Assembly (NCBI RefSeq): GCF_041333735.1
Contig: NZ_JBGKFB010000001.1
Location: forward strand, 1,870,501-1,934,500
DNA: 64,000 nucleotides
Reading direction: 5' to 3'
From: Veillonella sp.
GTDB lineage: Bacteria; Bacillota; Negativicutes; Veillonellales; Veillonellaceae
Shown: one piece after another, positions 17,964-25,822 of the stretch
Numbering within the stretch: position 1 is the first letter of the stretch
Layout: the number at the start of each line of letters is the position of its first letter
Notes under the pieces: generated by a model
What the model was told of the DNA's origin: nothing
Seen by the model: only the letters and a program-made list of their open reading frames with translations
The model's database searches: none
Position numbers and translations under genes: made by a program

Positions 17964-17991
17964 TGGCTTTAATCAGATCCGATTAAAGCCA
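17964..17991 (-). terminator. Hairpin between mcsB and clpC
   Basis: TGGCTTTAATC/GATTAAAGCCA, perfect 11-bp stem with a 6-base loop. The minus-strand downstream sequence is AT-rich (AATATAATATAA) but lacks a T-run, so termination may be partial or the hairpin may protect the mcsB 3' end. Confidence 0.45.
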
Positions 17992-18055
17992 TCTATTATC
18001 AACACATAGTTATATGTGTAAATTTATTATATGTAATTGGTTTTCCAAATTTATA

Positions 18056-19117
18056 TTAATGTGAAAGCTTTTGCCGGATTACCTTTGCCCGATAGCTATC
18101 ACGCTCGATATCTGTTAGATCATCATTTCCTGCATATTTAGAAAGAAAATTAGGTCTAGTTATGGCGACTAACTCATTAAATGAATCCTTACCCCAAGAA
18201 GGTAAAATCTCTAAGTCAACGCCTAATTGGATATCGCTAAGATTTGTTAAGGCCTCTTTACCATTTACACGGCGTGCATTCTGTAGGACCCCATAGGAGC
18301 GCCACAATACATCTTCTAAGCCTTCTTTATCATTATGTAATAATGACTGACGAGATTTTCTCTCTTCTGCAATAATACCTTCTACAATCTTCGTCAATTG
18401 CTCGATGGTATCCTCTTCACTGACACCCATAGTACGTTGATTAGAAATTTGGTAAATATTTCCTAACGCTTCGGAGCCTTCCCCATATAATCCGCGTACA
18501 GAATAGCCTAATTGAATAATGCTACGAATAAGGCGTGTAATTCGTCCAGATATGGTCAATGCTGGCAAATGTAACATTACAGACACCCTCAAACCGGTGC
18601 CTACATTAGTAGGGCAAGCCGTTAAATAACCAAACCGTTCATCAAAAGCATAGGGATATTTTGCTTCAATTGCCTTATCTATTTTTTGAGCATGTTCATA
18701 AGCTTCCTGTAATCGTAATCCTGAAACCATAGATTGAATCCGCAAATGGTCTTCTTCATTCACCATAATTACAATAGATGCATCGTCAGATACTACTAAA
18801 TTACGATATGGCAGTTTTTCCTCCAATGCAGGACTCATTAAATGTTTTTCCACTAATATAGCTCGCTCACGCTCGCTTAATTGCTCAAGATTAATATTGG
18901 AGTATTGATGTCCATCTACTTCTTTTAAAGGTTGAAGCAAACCTCTAGAGATGATATTTACCTTTTCTAAAGATGACTTATCATTACGATTTGTAAACAA
19001 TATTCCATCAAAATTGCGTGCTAATCGGATTCGACTAGATATGACAATATGATCGGTTGCATCCGTATCGTGTTGTAGCCATGGGCTTAAAGGAGAGTCT
19101 AATATAGTATCTAACAT
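18056..19117 (-). CDS. mcsB: Protein-arginine kinase McsB
   Basis: Phosphagen-kinase fold enzyme that phosphorylates arginine residues, marking proteins for ClpCP and disabling CtsR. The 353-residue product has the SSRIRLARNF nucleotide-binding segment near 27-36, CPTNVGTGLRVSVMLHLPAL containing the catalytic-site cysteine, and the usual full length. GGAGG precedes the ATG. It follows mcsA by 12 bases. Confidence 0.95.
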   Translation of the reverse strand: MLDTILDSPLSPWLQHDTDATDHIVISSRIRLARNFDGILFTNRNDKSSLEKVNIISRGLLQPLKEVDGHQYSNINLEQLSERERAILVEKHLMSPALEEKLPYRNLVVSDDASIVIMVNEEDHLRIQSMVSGLRLQEAYEHAQKIDKAIEAKYPYAFDERFGYLTACPTNVGTGLRVSVMLHLPALTISGRITRLIRSIIQLGYSVRGLYGEGSEALGNIYQISNQRTMGVSEEDTIEQLTKIVEGIIAEERKSRQSLLHNDKEGLEDVLWRSYGVLQNARRVNGKEALTNLSDIQLGVDLEILPSWGKDSFNELVAITRPNFLSKYAGNDDLTDIERDSYRAKVIRQKLSH

Positions 19118-19129
19118 AATAAGAACCTC

Positions 19130-19669
19130 CTACTCTTTATCGCCACCAATGATGGCTTCTAATTCTTTTATTTTATCTCTTAAAATGGCTGCATTCTCGA
19201 AGTTCTCTGCTTGAATAGCTGAGTCTAATTGGTGACGCAATCGCTTTAGTTCATACTTGGCTTTAAATACATTATGACCATGACTAGGAACAGTTCCTTC
19301 GTATTCAGAACTACCTTGTAATCGTTGTAATAACGGTTTTATTTCACTAGCAAAGGTTTCATAACATGTATCACAACCAAACTTGCCTACGCGATTAAAC
19401 TCATCATAAGTAATACCACATTGAGGACACCGTTTAGATTGATGAGATTTTAATAAATTATCAGGATAGACCATATTTTTAAAGAAATCATTGGTAAAAA
19501 AGCTATCATCCCACATATCATTCATAAAGGAACTATAGGGAGATAATTTTCCCTCTTGTTGTAGTGCTGTAGCACAAGTATTGCACAGATGTTGTTCCGT
19601 TTTCTGATTATTTACAATATTTGTCATATGGATAGTAGCTTCATTTTTATGGCAATGATCACATATCAC
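19130..19669 (-). CDS. mcsA: McsB activator protein McsA
   Basis: Zinc-binding partner of McsB. The 179-residue protein has paired CxxC motifs (CDHCHK at 3-8; CNTC near 29-32; CPQC and CDTC in the middle) and a C-terminal UVR domain (FENAAILRDKIKELE) like that of ClpC. The start is GTG, with GGAGTGA 7 bases upstream overlapping the ctsR stop region; no closer ATG is in frame. Confidence 0.93.
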   Translation of the reverse strand: MICDHCHKNEATIHMTNIVNNQKTEQHLCNTCATALQQEGKLSPYSSFMNDMWDDSFFTNDFFKNMVYPDNLLKSHQSKRCPQCGITYDEFNRVGKFGCDTCYETFASEIKPLLQRLQGSSEYEGTVPSHGHNVFKAKYELKRLRHQLDSAIQAENFENAAILRDKIKELEAIIGGDKE

Positions 19670-19675
19670 TGATCA

Positions 19676-20155
19676 TCACTCCTTCCGTAGTGTATCCACC
19701 ATTGTTGCGTATAGCTCACGAATTGCATTATTCCGATGTTCAATATCCGTATTTTTAATCAATGTAGCAAAAGAATTATGCATCAATTGAGCCTCACGAC
19801 GAGTAATTTTTTCTGCTTGTAGTAATTGAAATAATGATTGGTCTACATCTTTTATATCAATTAAACGATCTACTGTATTTTGACCTTCATAAATACGATA
19901 GGTTGTTACAGCTGGTAGAGAATCAGAACTTTCTGGATTTAATTTTGTGATTCGAATATATCCACCTAATCCACGTCTTGATTCCACATCAAACCCACGC
20001 TCATTGGAAAATCGCGTACTTAAAACATAACTAATTTGCGAAGGTGCACAATCTAACTCATCAGCTAATTCGTTACGCTTTAAAATTAATTTCTCTTGTT
20101 CTTCACGCATACGATCCAATATAAACTTTTCTATTTTATCAGCTATCATACTCAT
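19676..20155 (-). CDS. ctsR: Transcriptional repressor CtsR
   Basis: Repressor of class III heat-shock genes, inactivated by heat and by McsB. The 159-residue protein has an N-terminal winged helix-turn-helix (LADELDCAPSQISYVLSTRF), the beta-wing tip RRGLGGYIRI (the glycine-rich heat-sensing loop), and a C-terminal dimer and McsB-interaction domain. Start is the ATG at 20155 (MSMIADKIEKF) with AGAGGTG 6 bases before it; the frame extends to a GTG lying inside that Shine-Dalgarno. First gene of ctsR-mcsA-mcsB-clpC, with candidate CtsR sites over its own promoter. Confidence 0.95.
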   Translation of the reverse strand: MSMIADKIEKFILDRMREEQEKLILKRNELADELDCAPSQISYVLSTRFSNERGFDVESRRGLGGYIRITKLNPESSDSLPAVTTYRIYEGQNTVDRLIDIKDVDQSLFQLLQAEKITRREAQLMHNSFATLIKNTDIEHRNNAIRELYATMVDTLRKE

Positions 20156-20191
20156 AAAAAACACCTCTTTAACATTTTATTTAATATATAT

Positions 20192-20206
20192 TTTGACTAT
20201 TTGCTT
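20192..20206. promoter_or_regulatory. Second candidate CtsR heptad pair (ctsR leader)
   Basis: TTTGACT followed after one base by TTTGCTT, a degenerate copy of the same tandem arrangement as at the promoter, located within the ctsR 5' region. On the minus strand it reads as an AGTCAAA-type heptad. Confidence 0.4.
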
Positions 20207-20219
20207 TTTACATATATCT

Positions 20220-20248
20220 ATTATATTTGACTTTTTGACTTTAGTCAA
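20220..20248 (-). promoter_or_regulatory. ctsR operon promoter
   Basis: TTGACT (20248-20243), 17-base spacer, TATAAT (20225-20220) on the minus strand. The spacer is almost entirely composed of the two AGTCAAA heptads. Confidence 0.85.
20226..20240. promoter_or_regulatory. Candidate CtsR operator in the ctsR promoter spacer
   Basis: TTTGACT (20226-20232) and TTTGACT (20234-20240), on the minus strand two AGTCAAA heptads separated by one base. Heptads match the known CtsR half-site (A/GGTCAAA), but the Bacillus spacing is three bases. Location between -35 and -10 of ctsR fits autorepression. Confidence 0.65.
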
Positions 20249-20251
20249 TAT

Positions 20252-20286
20252 AAAGGTCAAATTTCTATACTATACATTTGACCTTT
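20252..20286. promoter_or_regulatory. GGTCAAA inverted repeat between ctsR and the SpeD-like gene
   Basis: AAAGGTCAAAT (20252-20262) and ATTTGACCTTT (20276-20286), perfect 11-base arms with a 13-base spacer. Each arm holds one GGTCAAA heptad. The right arm supplies the -35 box (TTGACC) of the plus-strand gene and the left arm lies just upstream of the ctsR -35, so one regulator could act on both genes. Confidence 0.55.
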
Positions 20287-20305
20287 TAATACATCCCCCT
20301 ATAAT
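20278..20305 (+). promoter_or_regulatory. Promoter of the SpeD-like gene
   Basis: TTGACC (20278-20283), 16-base spacer, TATAAT (20300-20305). It leads to a gene start 65 bases downstream. Confidence 0.75.
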
Positions 20306-20369
20306 TGGACTTAATCTTAAATTATAGGTATAATAAATGAGATATATTTTTATGAAAGAAGGTGTTGTT

Positions 20370-20876
20370 ATGGCAGAAGCATTAGGACAAGAACTTTTAA
20401 TTGATTTATATTCCTGCGATGAAGATGCAATCTCATCCGCTACAGCTGTACAAGAAAGTGTAGCAACCGCATTTGATTTAGCTGACCTTGATGTTGATGA
20501 AATCAGTTGTCAAGTTATGGACGAGGAGATCGCCCTCCTATCTGTTGCACCAGGCTTTCACTTTACATTGCACACGTATCCTGCTCTAGGCTATGTGGCT
20601 GTTGATTTGTATTCTTTTGAGCAATCCTTACCGCTCACATTAATTATGAAAGCGTTGCGTAAATCTTTCAGAGCAGAAAAGGTAAAAGCAACAAGTGTAC
20701 AACGTGGCGACTTTGGTAACGAACGCGATATGAAGCCACGTCGTAAAACAAAGATTACTACACTTGGTCGTGTTTCTCGTACACGTATTCAACTCAAACA
20801 AACAGGCGGCAAATTGAAAAAACAAAGTGCTAAGGTTATCAAAACATTAGCTAAAAAAAGCGGCCTAAAAAAATAG
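20370..20876 (+). CDS. SpeD-like (AdoMet decarboxylase fold) protein lacking the catalytic serine, with basic tail
   Basis: 168 residues. Residues 1-112 resemble bacterial S-adenosylmethionine decarboxylase: GQELLIDLYSCD at 6-17 and GFHFTLHTYPALGYVAVDLYS at 62-82 (in parts: FHFTLHTYP, GYVAVDLYS) align with the [22 protein letters not shown] region of SpeH. The serine that is cleaved to form the pyruvoyl cofactor is F63 here and the catalytic cysteine is F83, while H64 and H68 remain, so normal self-processing and decarboxylation are not expected. Residues 115-168 are strongly basic (about 20 Lys/Arg), suggesting nucleic acid or membrane contact. Start: ATG at 20370 after AGAAGGTG. Alone on the plus strand, divergent from ctsR. 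The fold call is by eye. Confidence 0.6.
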   Translation: MAEALGQELLIDLYSCDEDAISSATAVQESVATAFDLADLDVDEISCQVMDEEIALLSVAPGFHFTLHTYPALGYVAVDLYSFEQSLPLTLIMKALRKSFRAEKVKATSVQRGDFGNERDMKPRRKTKITTLGRVSRTRIQLKQTGGKLKKQSAKVIKTLAKKSGLKK

Positions 20877-20880
20877 TACA

Positions 20881-20909
20881 AAGGACTAACCTTATTGGTT
20901 AGTCCTTTT
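20881..20909 (+). terminator. Terminator of the SpeD-like gene
   Basis: AAGGACTAACC/GGTTAGTCCTT, 11-bp stem, 5-base loop, then TTTTA on the plus strand. Confidence 0.8.
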
Positions 20910-20922
20910 ATTAGATAGATAC

Positions 20923-20955
20923 AAAAAGGCTAGAGGAAATCCCTCTAGCCTTTTT
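20923..20955 (-). terminator. Terminator of the suf operon (after the HAD gene)
   Basis: AAAAAGGCTAGAGG/CCTCTAGCCTTTTT, 14-bp stem with a 5-base loop; T-run on both strands, so it can work in either direction. Confidence 0.85.
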
Positions 20956-20981
20956 AAGGTTAATATTTTATTTATAATAGC

Positions 20982-21665
20982 TTATCTACGAACCATCATT
21001 TCTTCAAGATCGAGAACATCAGCAATTTCATCAACATCATCACAGATGTACTCTGCATCGGCTTCTTTTAGTTCAGCTTCTGTACCATAACCATAAGTAA
21101 CACCGATAGAAATACAACCAAGTTCATTAGCTGCCTCTACATCATACTTACGATCGCCCACCATAAAGGCCAAACGACGACCATTTTCATCAGTTAAAGG
21201 ATTGCCACAAAGTTTAAGAGCTTTTTCAAGAATCTCTTTCTTATGCAATAAACCACTTTCATAATTAGCACCCACAATTACATCAAAGTAAGGTGTTAAT
21301 TCAAAGTGATCTAAAATATCCTTAGCATAATGCTCCGGCTTTGCTGTAGCAACGGCAATAGTATATTGTTCTGTTTTGCATTTAGCCAACAAGTCTACAA
21401 TATTTGGATACACTTGATTTTCAAATTTACCGATTGTACCATATCGTTCGCGGAATTTAAAGTACGTTTCTTCCGCTTGGTCAAAGGTCATGCCACAATG
21501 TTCTTGGAACGCATCTACCAATGGTGGTCCTAAAAATAATTGCAATGTTTCTTCATCAGGAACATCATAGCCAAAATGTTCCAATGCAAATTTAATACTT
21601 TTAAGAATACCTTCTTGAGAATCCGTTAAAGTTCCATCTAAATCAAATAATATCGTTTTCTTCAT
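20982..21665 (-). CDS. HAD-superfamily phosphatase (phosphoglycolate phosphatase-like)
   Basis: 227 residues with HAD motif I FDLDGTLTDS at 7-16, motif II in VATAKPEHY, motif III lysine near the LLHKKE segment and motif IV MVGDRKYDVEAA, plus an alpha-helical cap typical of the Gph/PpaX group. Substrate cannot be read from sequence; phosphoglycolate or pyrophosphate are usual for the group. It starts two bases after sufU, the last gene of the suf transcript, which may be only positional. Confidence 0.85.
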   Translation of the reverse strand: MKKTILFDLDGTLTDSQEGILKSIKFALEHFGYDVPDEETLQLFLGPPLVDAFQEHCGMTFDQAEETYFKFRERYGTIGKFENQVYPNIVDLLAKCKTEQYTIAVATAKPEHYAKDILDHFELTPYFDVIVGANYESGLLHKKEILEKALKLCGNPLTDENGRRLAFMVGDRKYDVEAANELGCISIGVTYGYGTEAELKEADAEYICDDVDEIADVLDLEEMMVRR

Positions 21666-21666
21666 A

Positions 21667-22092
21667 TTATTTCTTTAAAGCCTCTTTCAATGTATGCCAT
21701 GCAAGAACTGCACATTTAACACGTGCTGGCATGTTAGAAATATTTTGTAATGCCATAGCATCTTCTAATTCTTCTAACTCATTTTCATCGGTAATCTCTT
21801 TTTTGATCATACCTAAGAAAATTTCTACCAAACGAAGAGCTTCCTCAACGGATTTGCCCTTGATGATATCAATCATCATAGATGCAGATGCTTGGCTGAT
21901 AGCACAACCAGAGCCTGTATATGCAGCATCTTTAATAATGCCATCTTCCACATTGAGTTGCAATGTTAGGTCATCACCACAACTTGGGTTATGGCCATGC
22001 TCAGAATTTGTAAAATGAGCTAATTCATGTTTATTACGCTTATCTTGGTTATGTTCCAAAATAAGTTCCGTATATAATTGATCCATTTCCAT
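21667..22092 (-). CDS. sufU: SufU-type Fe-S assembly protein
   Basis: Zinc-dependent sulfur acceptor for SufS in Firmicutes (141 residues). The ligands are in place: C38 and D40 (PSCGDDL), C63 (GSGCAISQAS) and C127 (RVKCAVL). The insertion between the second and third cysteine is longer than in IscU, as expected for SufU. AGGAGAT precedes the ATG, and sufS lies directly upstream. Confidence 0.92.
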   Translation of the reverse strand: MEMDQLYTELILEHNQDKRNKHELAHFTNSEHGHNPSCGDDLTLQLNVEDGIIKDAAYTGSGCAISQASASMMIDIIKGKSVEEALRLVEIFLGMIKKEITDENELEELEDAMALQNISNMPARVKCAVLAWHTLKEALKK

Positions 22093-22106
22093 TGATGGTA
22101 AATCTC

Positions 22107-23336
22107 CTAATCTTTAAAACCCATTACTGAACGAACTGTCTTTAATACTTCAAGGAAAGCATCTAAATCTTCCTTACGAGTATATAAGTACATACTTAAG
22201 CGAGTAGATGCAGACACATTGTAAAATGCACCTAGTGGTTGTGCACAATGGTGACCAGAACGAACGCAAATACCTTTAGAATCTAAAATTGTAGCTACGT
22301 CATGAGGATGTACATCATCTACAGTGAACGCAATTACGCCATGTTTCTCCTTAGGATTTTGAGAGCCAATTACATGAACATGTGGCAATGCAACAATCTT
22401 AGGAAGAATATATGCTACTAGTTCCTCTTCATAGGCTTCAATAGCATCCATGCCAAAAGATTCTAAATAATCAATTGCAGCATGTAAGGAAACAGCACCA
22501 TCAGCATTTGGAGTACCAGCTTCGAATTTATATGGAAGCTCATTGAATGTAGCAGTTTGTTCTTTTACATATTCAATCATGTCCCCACCCAATAGGAATG
22601 GAGGCATAGCTTCTAATAGCTCACGTTTACCATAGAGTACACCAATACCTTGGGATGCACACATTTTATGGCCAGAGAATACGAAGAAATCGCAATCTAA
22701 TGCTTGAACGTCGATTTTTTTATGAGGTGTAGATTGAGCACCATCTAGAACAACAATAGCGCCTACAGAGTGAGCCTTTTCAGTTAATTCTTTTACTGGG
22801 AATTCCATACCAAGCACGTTACTAACATGAGCAAAAGCGACGATTTTAGTATTTTCATCAATTTTATTGATTTCACCATCTTTTAAATGACCATGTTCAT
22901 CAAGGTACATGTATTCTAAGGTTGCCCCGGTTTGTTCTGCCACATATTGCCATGTTACAAGATTAGCATGATGTTCAGCAACAGTAATGACAATCTTGTC
23001 ACCTTTTTTCACATTATGAAGACCATAGCTATGGGCAATCAAGTTCATAGATTCCGTACTATTACGTGTAAACACGACTTCTTCACGTTCGCGAGCATTG
23101 ATAAATTCAACTACGCGATCCCGTGCATTTTCATAGTCTTCAGATGCTTCGATAGCCAAAATATGAGAACCACGATGTGGATTACCATTACGTTGTGTCA
23201 TATGTTCCACAACACGGTCAATTACGGACTGTGGAATTTGTGCAGTAGCACCGCTATCTAAATAGATAACGCGGTGCCCATTATGCTCTTTATGTAATAT
23301 AGGAAAGTCTTTGTATGCTTCTGCAATTGGTCTCAT
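22107..23336 (-). CDS. sufS: Cysteine desulfurase SufS
   Basis: PLP enzyme giving persulfide sulfur from cysteine. The 409-residue product has the PLP lysine in FSGHKMCASQGIG and the catalytic Cys364 in RSGHHCAQP, the group II (SufS) form. It sits between sufD and sufU in a sufCBDSU operon. Confidence 0.95.
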   Translation of the reverse strand: MRPIAEAYKDFPILHKEHNGHRVIYLDSGATAQIPQSVIDRVVEHMTQRNGNPHRGSHILAIEASEDYENARDRVVEFINAREREEVVFTRNSTESMNLIAHSYGLHNVKKGDKIVITVAEHHANLVTWQYVAEQTGATLEYMYLDEHGHLKDGEINKIDENTKIVAFAHVSNVLGMEFPVKELTEKAHSVGAIVVLDGAQSTPHKKIDVQALDCDFFVFSGHKMCASQGIGVLYGKRELLEAMPPFLLGGDMIEYVKEQTATFNELPYKFEAGTPNADGAVSLHAAIDYLESFGMDAIEAYEEELVAYILPKIVALPHVHVIGSQNPKEKHGVIAFTVDDVHPHDVATILDSKGICVRSGHHCAQPLGAFYNVSASTRLSMYLYTRKEDLDAFLEVLKTVRSVMGFKD

Positions 23337-23348
23337 AAAAACGCCTCT

Positions 23349-24395
23349 TTAAATTTTATTACGTACAGCTGCTAATGCTGCTTCTTCAATCGTTTCATCA
23401 CCAATGCGATCAATAATAGGTCGAATCATAGATTCAACAATAATATGTTTTGCTTCTACTTCACTAAAGCCACGGCTCATGATGTAGAACAATTTATTAT
23501 GATCAATTTGGCCTGCACTTGCTGCATGGTTACCAACTACATTATCTTCTTTACACAATAATAGTGGCAAAGAAATAGATTTTACAGTAGGGTCTAACAA
23601 CAAGCAAGTATCTTCTTCCGCGCCTTCAGCTGCAGTTGCACCATGAAGGAAATCAAGAGTACCACGGAAGGATTTTTTAGAATTACCGCTAAGAGCACCT
23701 AAGGTATGAATATCACTGTAGGACTTTTTACCACCATGACTCATAACCATAGAAATATCAAATTTTTGCTCTTTATTACCAAGATAAGCAATGTCATGAA
23801 TCATACGAGATTCTTGACCTACTAAATCGTGATAGTAATTCAAGATGTTTTCACTACCACCAATTTCAATATTGATGTATTCTACATCTGCTTTATCTTC
23901 TAATTTAGTGTATCGATGCTCGATATGTTGTACATGTTCAGGTAAAAGATTTACCTTTTTCACTACAACTTTACCAGCTTCTTTAACATCGTATTCGTTT
24001 AAATAGCTAACATTTGTCAATGTATCGCCAGAACCAGTTACATAGAATTGCACTTCTAATTCAGCACCTTCACCAACGATAAATTGGAAACGGTTCGCCA
24101 CACGAGCATTAGCATCAATGCGGATACCTACTACCTCTTTTGCTTTAGCAGGTACATTGATAGCATAGCCTTCCGCTTTTTCCACTAATTCTAGAACAGC
24201 TTCTTTATTGGCACCTTCATAATTACCATCTAGTAATGCTGTACCAGTAGGTAATGGTGAAAGAATATTTTGATTCGCTTCTACAGCGATGGATTGTACC
24301 GCTGCATCTTCTCCAGCTAGAGAGCTTACAGTATGATTAACGCGTAACCATCTGAATGTCGGTCTAGGGAGTTCATTAAATAGTAATTCGCTCAT
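23349..24395 (-). CDS. sufD: Fe-S cluster assembly protein SufD
   Basis: 348 residues, a beta-helix scaffold partner of SufB and SufC. Conserved C-terminal part with the HNKLFYIMSRGFSEVEAKHIIVE segment (in parts: LFYIMSRGFSEVEA) is shared with SufB; the N-terminal half is variable. It is shorter than Bacillus SufD (about 437), at its N-terminal side. Confidence 0.92.
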   Translation of the reverse strand: MSELLFNELPRPTFRWLRVNHTVSSLAGEDAAVQSIAVEANQNILSPLPTGTALLDGNYEGANKEAVLELVEKAEGYAINVPAKAKEVVGIRIDANARVANRFQFIVGEGAELEVQFYVTGSGDTLTNVSYLNEYDVKEAGKVVVKKVNLLPEHVQHIEHRYTKLEDKADVEYINIEIGGSENILNYYHDLVGQESRMIHDIAYLGNKEQKFDISMVMSHGGKKSYSDIHTLGALSGNSKKSFRGTLDFLHGATAAEGAEEDTCLLLDPTVKSISLPLLLCKEDNVVGNHAASAGQIDHNKLFYIMSRGFSEVEAKHIIVESMIRPIIDRIGDETIEEAALAAVRNKI

Positions 24396-24404
24396 AATTC
24401 CTCC

Positions 24405-25814
24405 TTAACCGATAGAGCCTTCTAATTCAAGATTGATTAGATTGTTCATTTCTACTGCATATTCAAGTGGCAATTCTTTAGAGATTGGCTCTACGAAACC
24501 ACGAACAAGCATAGCACGAGCTTCTTCTTCACTGATACCACGAGTCATGAGGTAGAAAATTGCTTCATCGGAAATACGACCGATTTTTGCTTCATGACCT
24601 AAATCCACATTATCATTTTCTACGATAATTGCTGGGATTGTATCAGATTGAGACTCAGCATCAAGCATCAAGGATTCACAAGAAACTGTTGCTTTGGAAT
24701 GTTCAGCTTTAGGACCAATTTTCAAAAGGCCACGGTAAATTGCAGCGCCACCGGATTTAGAGATGGATTTAGAGTTAACATTACTTGTTGTATATGGTGC
24801 ATTATGTACCACTTTACAGCCTGTATCAAGGAATTGACCTTCACCAGCGAATGTTACACCTGTAAATTCAGCATGTGCACCTTCACCGTTAAGAATACTC
24901 ATTGGATACAAGCAAGAAACTTTGGAACCAAAGGAACCAGATACCCATTCAATTGTACCGTTTTTACCTACTACACAACGTTTTGTATTAAGGTTGTACA
25001 TGTTTTTGGACCAGTTTTCAATTGTAGAGTAACGCAATGTAGCATTGTCTTTAACAAACAATTCAACAGCGCCTGCATGAAGGTTAGATACGTCATACTT
25101 AGGAGCAGAACAACCTTCGATAAAGTGCAATTTAGCACCTTCTTCTACAATGATCATAGTATGTTCGAACTGACCAGCACCTGGTGCATTCAAGCGGAAA
25201 TAAGATTGCAATGGAATTTCTACTTGTACGCCTGCTGGAACGTATACGAAGGAACCGCCAGACCAAACTGCACCATGAAGAGCAGCCCATTTATGGTCTG
25301 TAGGTGGAATCAATGTCATCCAGTATTTTTTTACGATTTCTTCATGCTCATGTAATGCTGTTTCAATATCAGTATAGATAACACCTTGTTTAACAAGATC
25401 TTCTTGAATACTGTGGTAAACAACTTCAGAGTCATATTGCGCACCAACACCAGCAAGAGATGTTTTTTCCGCTTCTGGAATACCTAAGCGGTCAAACGTG
25501 CTTTTAATTTCTTCTGGAACTTCGTCCCAGTTTTCTTTCATATCTACTTTAGGCTTAACATAAGTATGGATGTTAGCCATATCTAAGCCAGAAATATCAG
25601 GAATCCAGTTTGGAATACCCATACGATTGTAGATTTCTAAAGATTTCAAACGGAAGTCAAGCATCCATTCAGGTTCATTTTTATTAGACCAAATTTCACG
25701 GATAATATCTTCTGTTAAACCGGCATCAGAAATATAAGAATATTCAAAGTCATTCTTAATATCATAGACACCACGGTCCATATCCGCGACTTGGGTTTTC
25801 TTTCTTTCTTCCAT
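24405..25814 (-). CDS. sufB: Fe-S cluster assembly protein SufB
   Basis: Main scaffold subunit of SufBCD, 469 residues. Family blocks are clear: PEWMLDFRLKSLEIY near 48-62, GSFVYVPAGVQVEIPLQSYFR (in parts: SFVYVPAGV, LQSYFR), and the C-terminal IFYLMTRGISEEEARAMLVRGF segment. Full length and undisturbed. Nine bases separate it from each neighbour. Confidence 0.96.
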   Translation of the reverse strand: MEERKKTQVADMDRGVYDIKNDFEYSYISDAGLTEDIIREIWSNKNEPEWMLDFRLKSLEIYNRMGIPNWIPDISGLDMANIHTYVKPKVDMKENWDEVPEEIKSTFDRLGIPEAEKTSLAGVGAQYDSEVVYHSIQEDLVKQGVIYTDIETALHEHEEIVKKYWMTLIPPTDHKWAALHGAVWSGGSFVYVPAGVQVEIPLQSYFRLNAPGAGQFEHTMIIVEEGAKLHFIEGCSAPKYDVSNLHAGAVELFVKDNATLRYSTIENWSKNMYNLNTKRCVVGKNGTIEWVSGSFGSKVSCLYPMSILNGEGAHAEFTGVTFAGEGQFLDTGCKVVHNAPYTTSNVNSKSISKSGGAAIYRGLLKIGPKAEHSKATVSCESLMLDAESQSDTIPAIIVENDNVDLGHEAKIGRISDEAIFYLMTRGISEEEARAMLVRGFVEPISKELPLEYAVEMNNLINLELEGSIG

Positions 25815-25822
25815 TGTGCCTC

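Noticed and set aside
24648..25355. Long plus-strand reading frame (235 codons)
   Set aside because: Fully antisense to sufB, rich in Cys/Phe/Thr as expected for a reverse-complement frame, and without a ribosome binding site.
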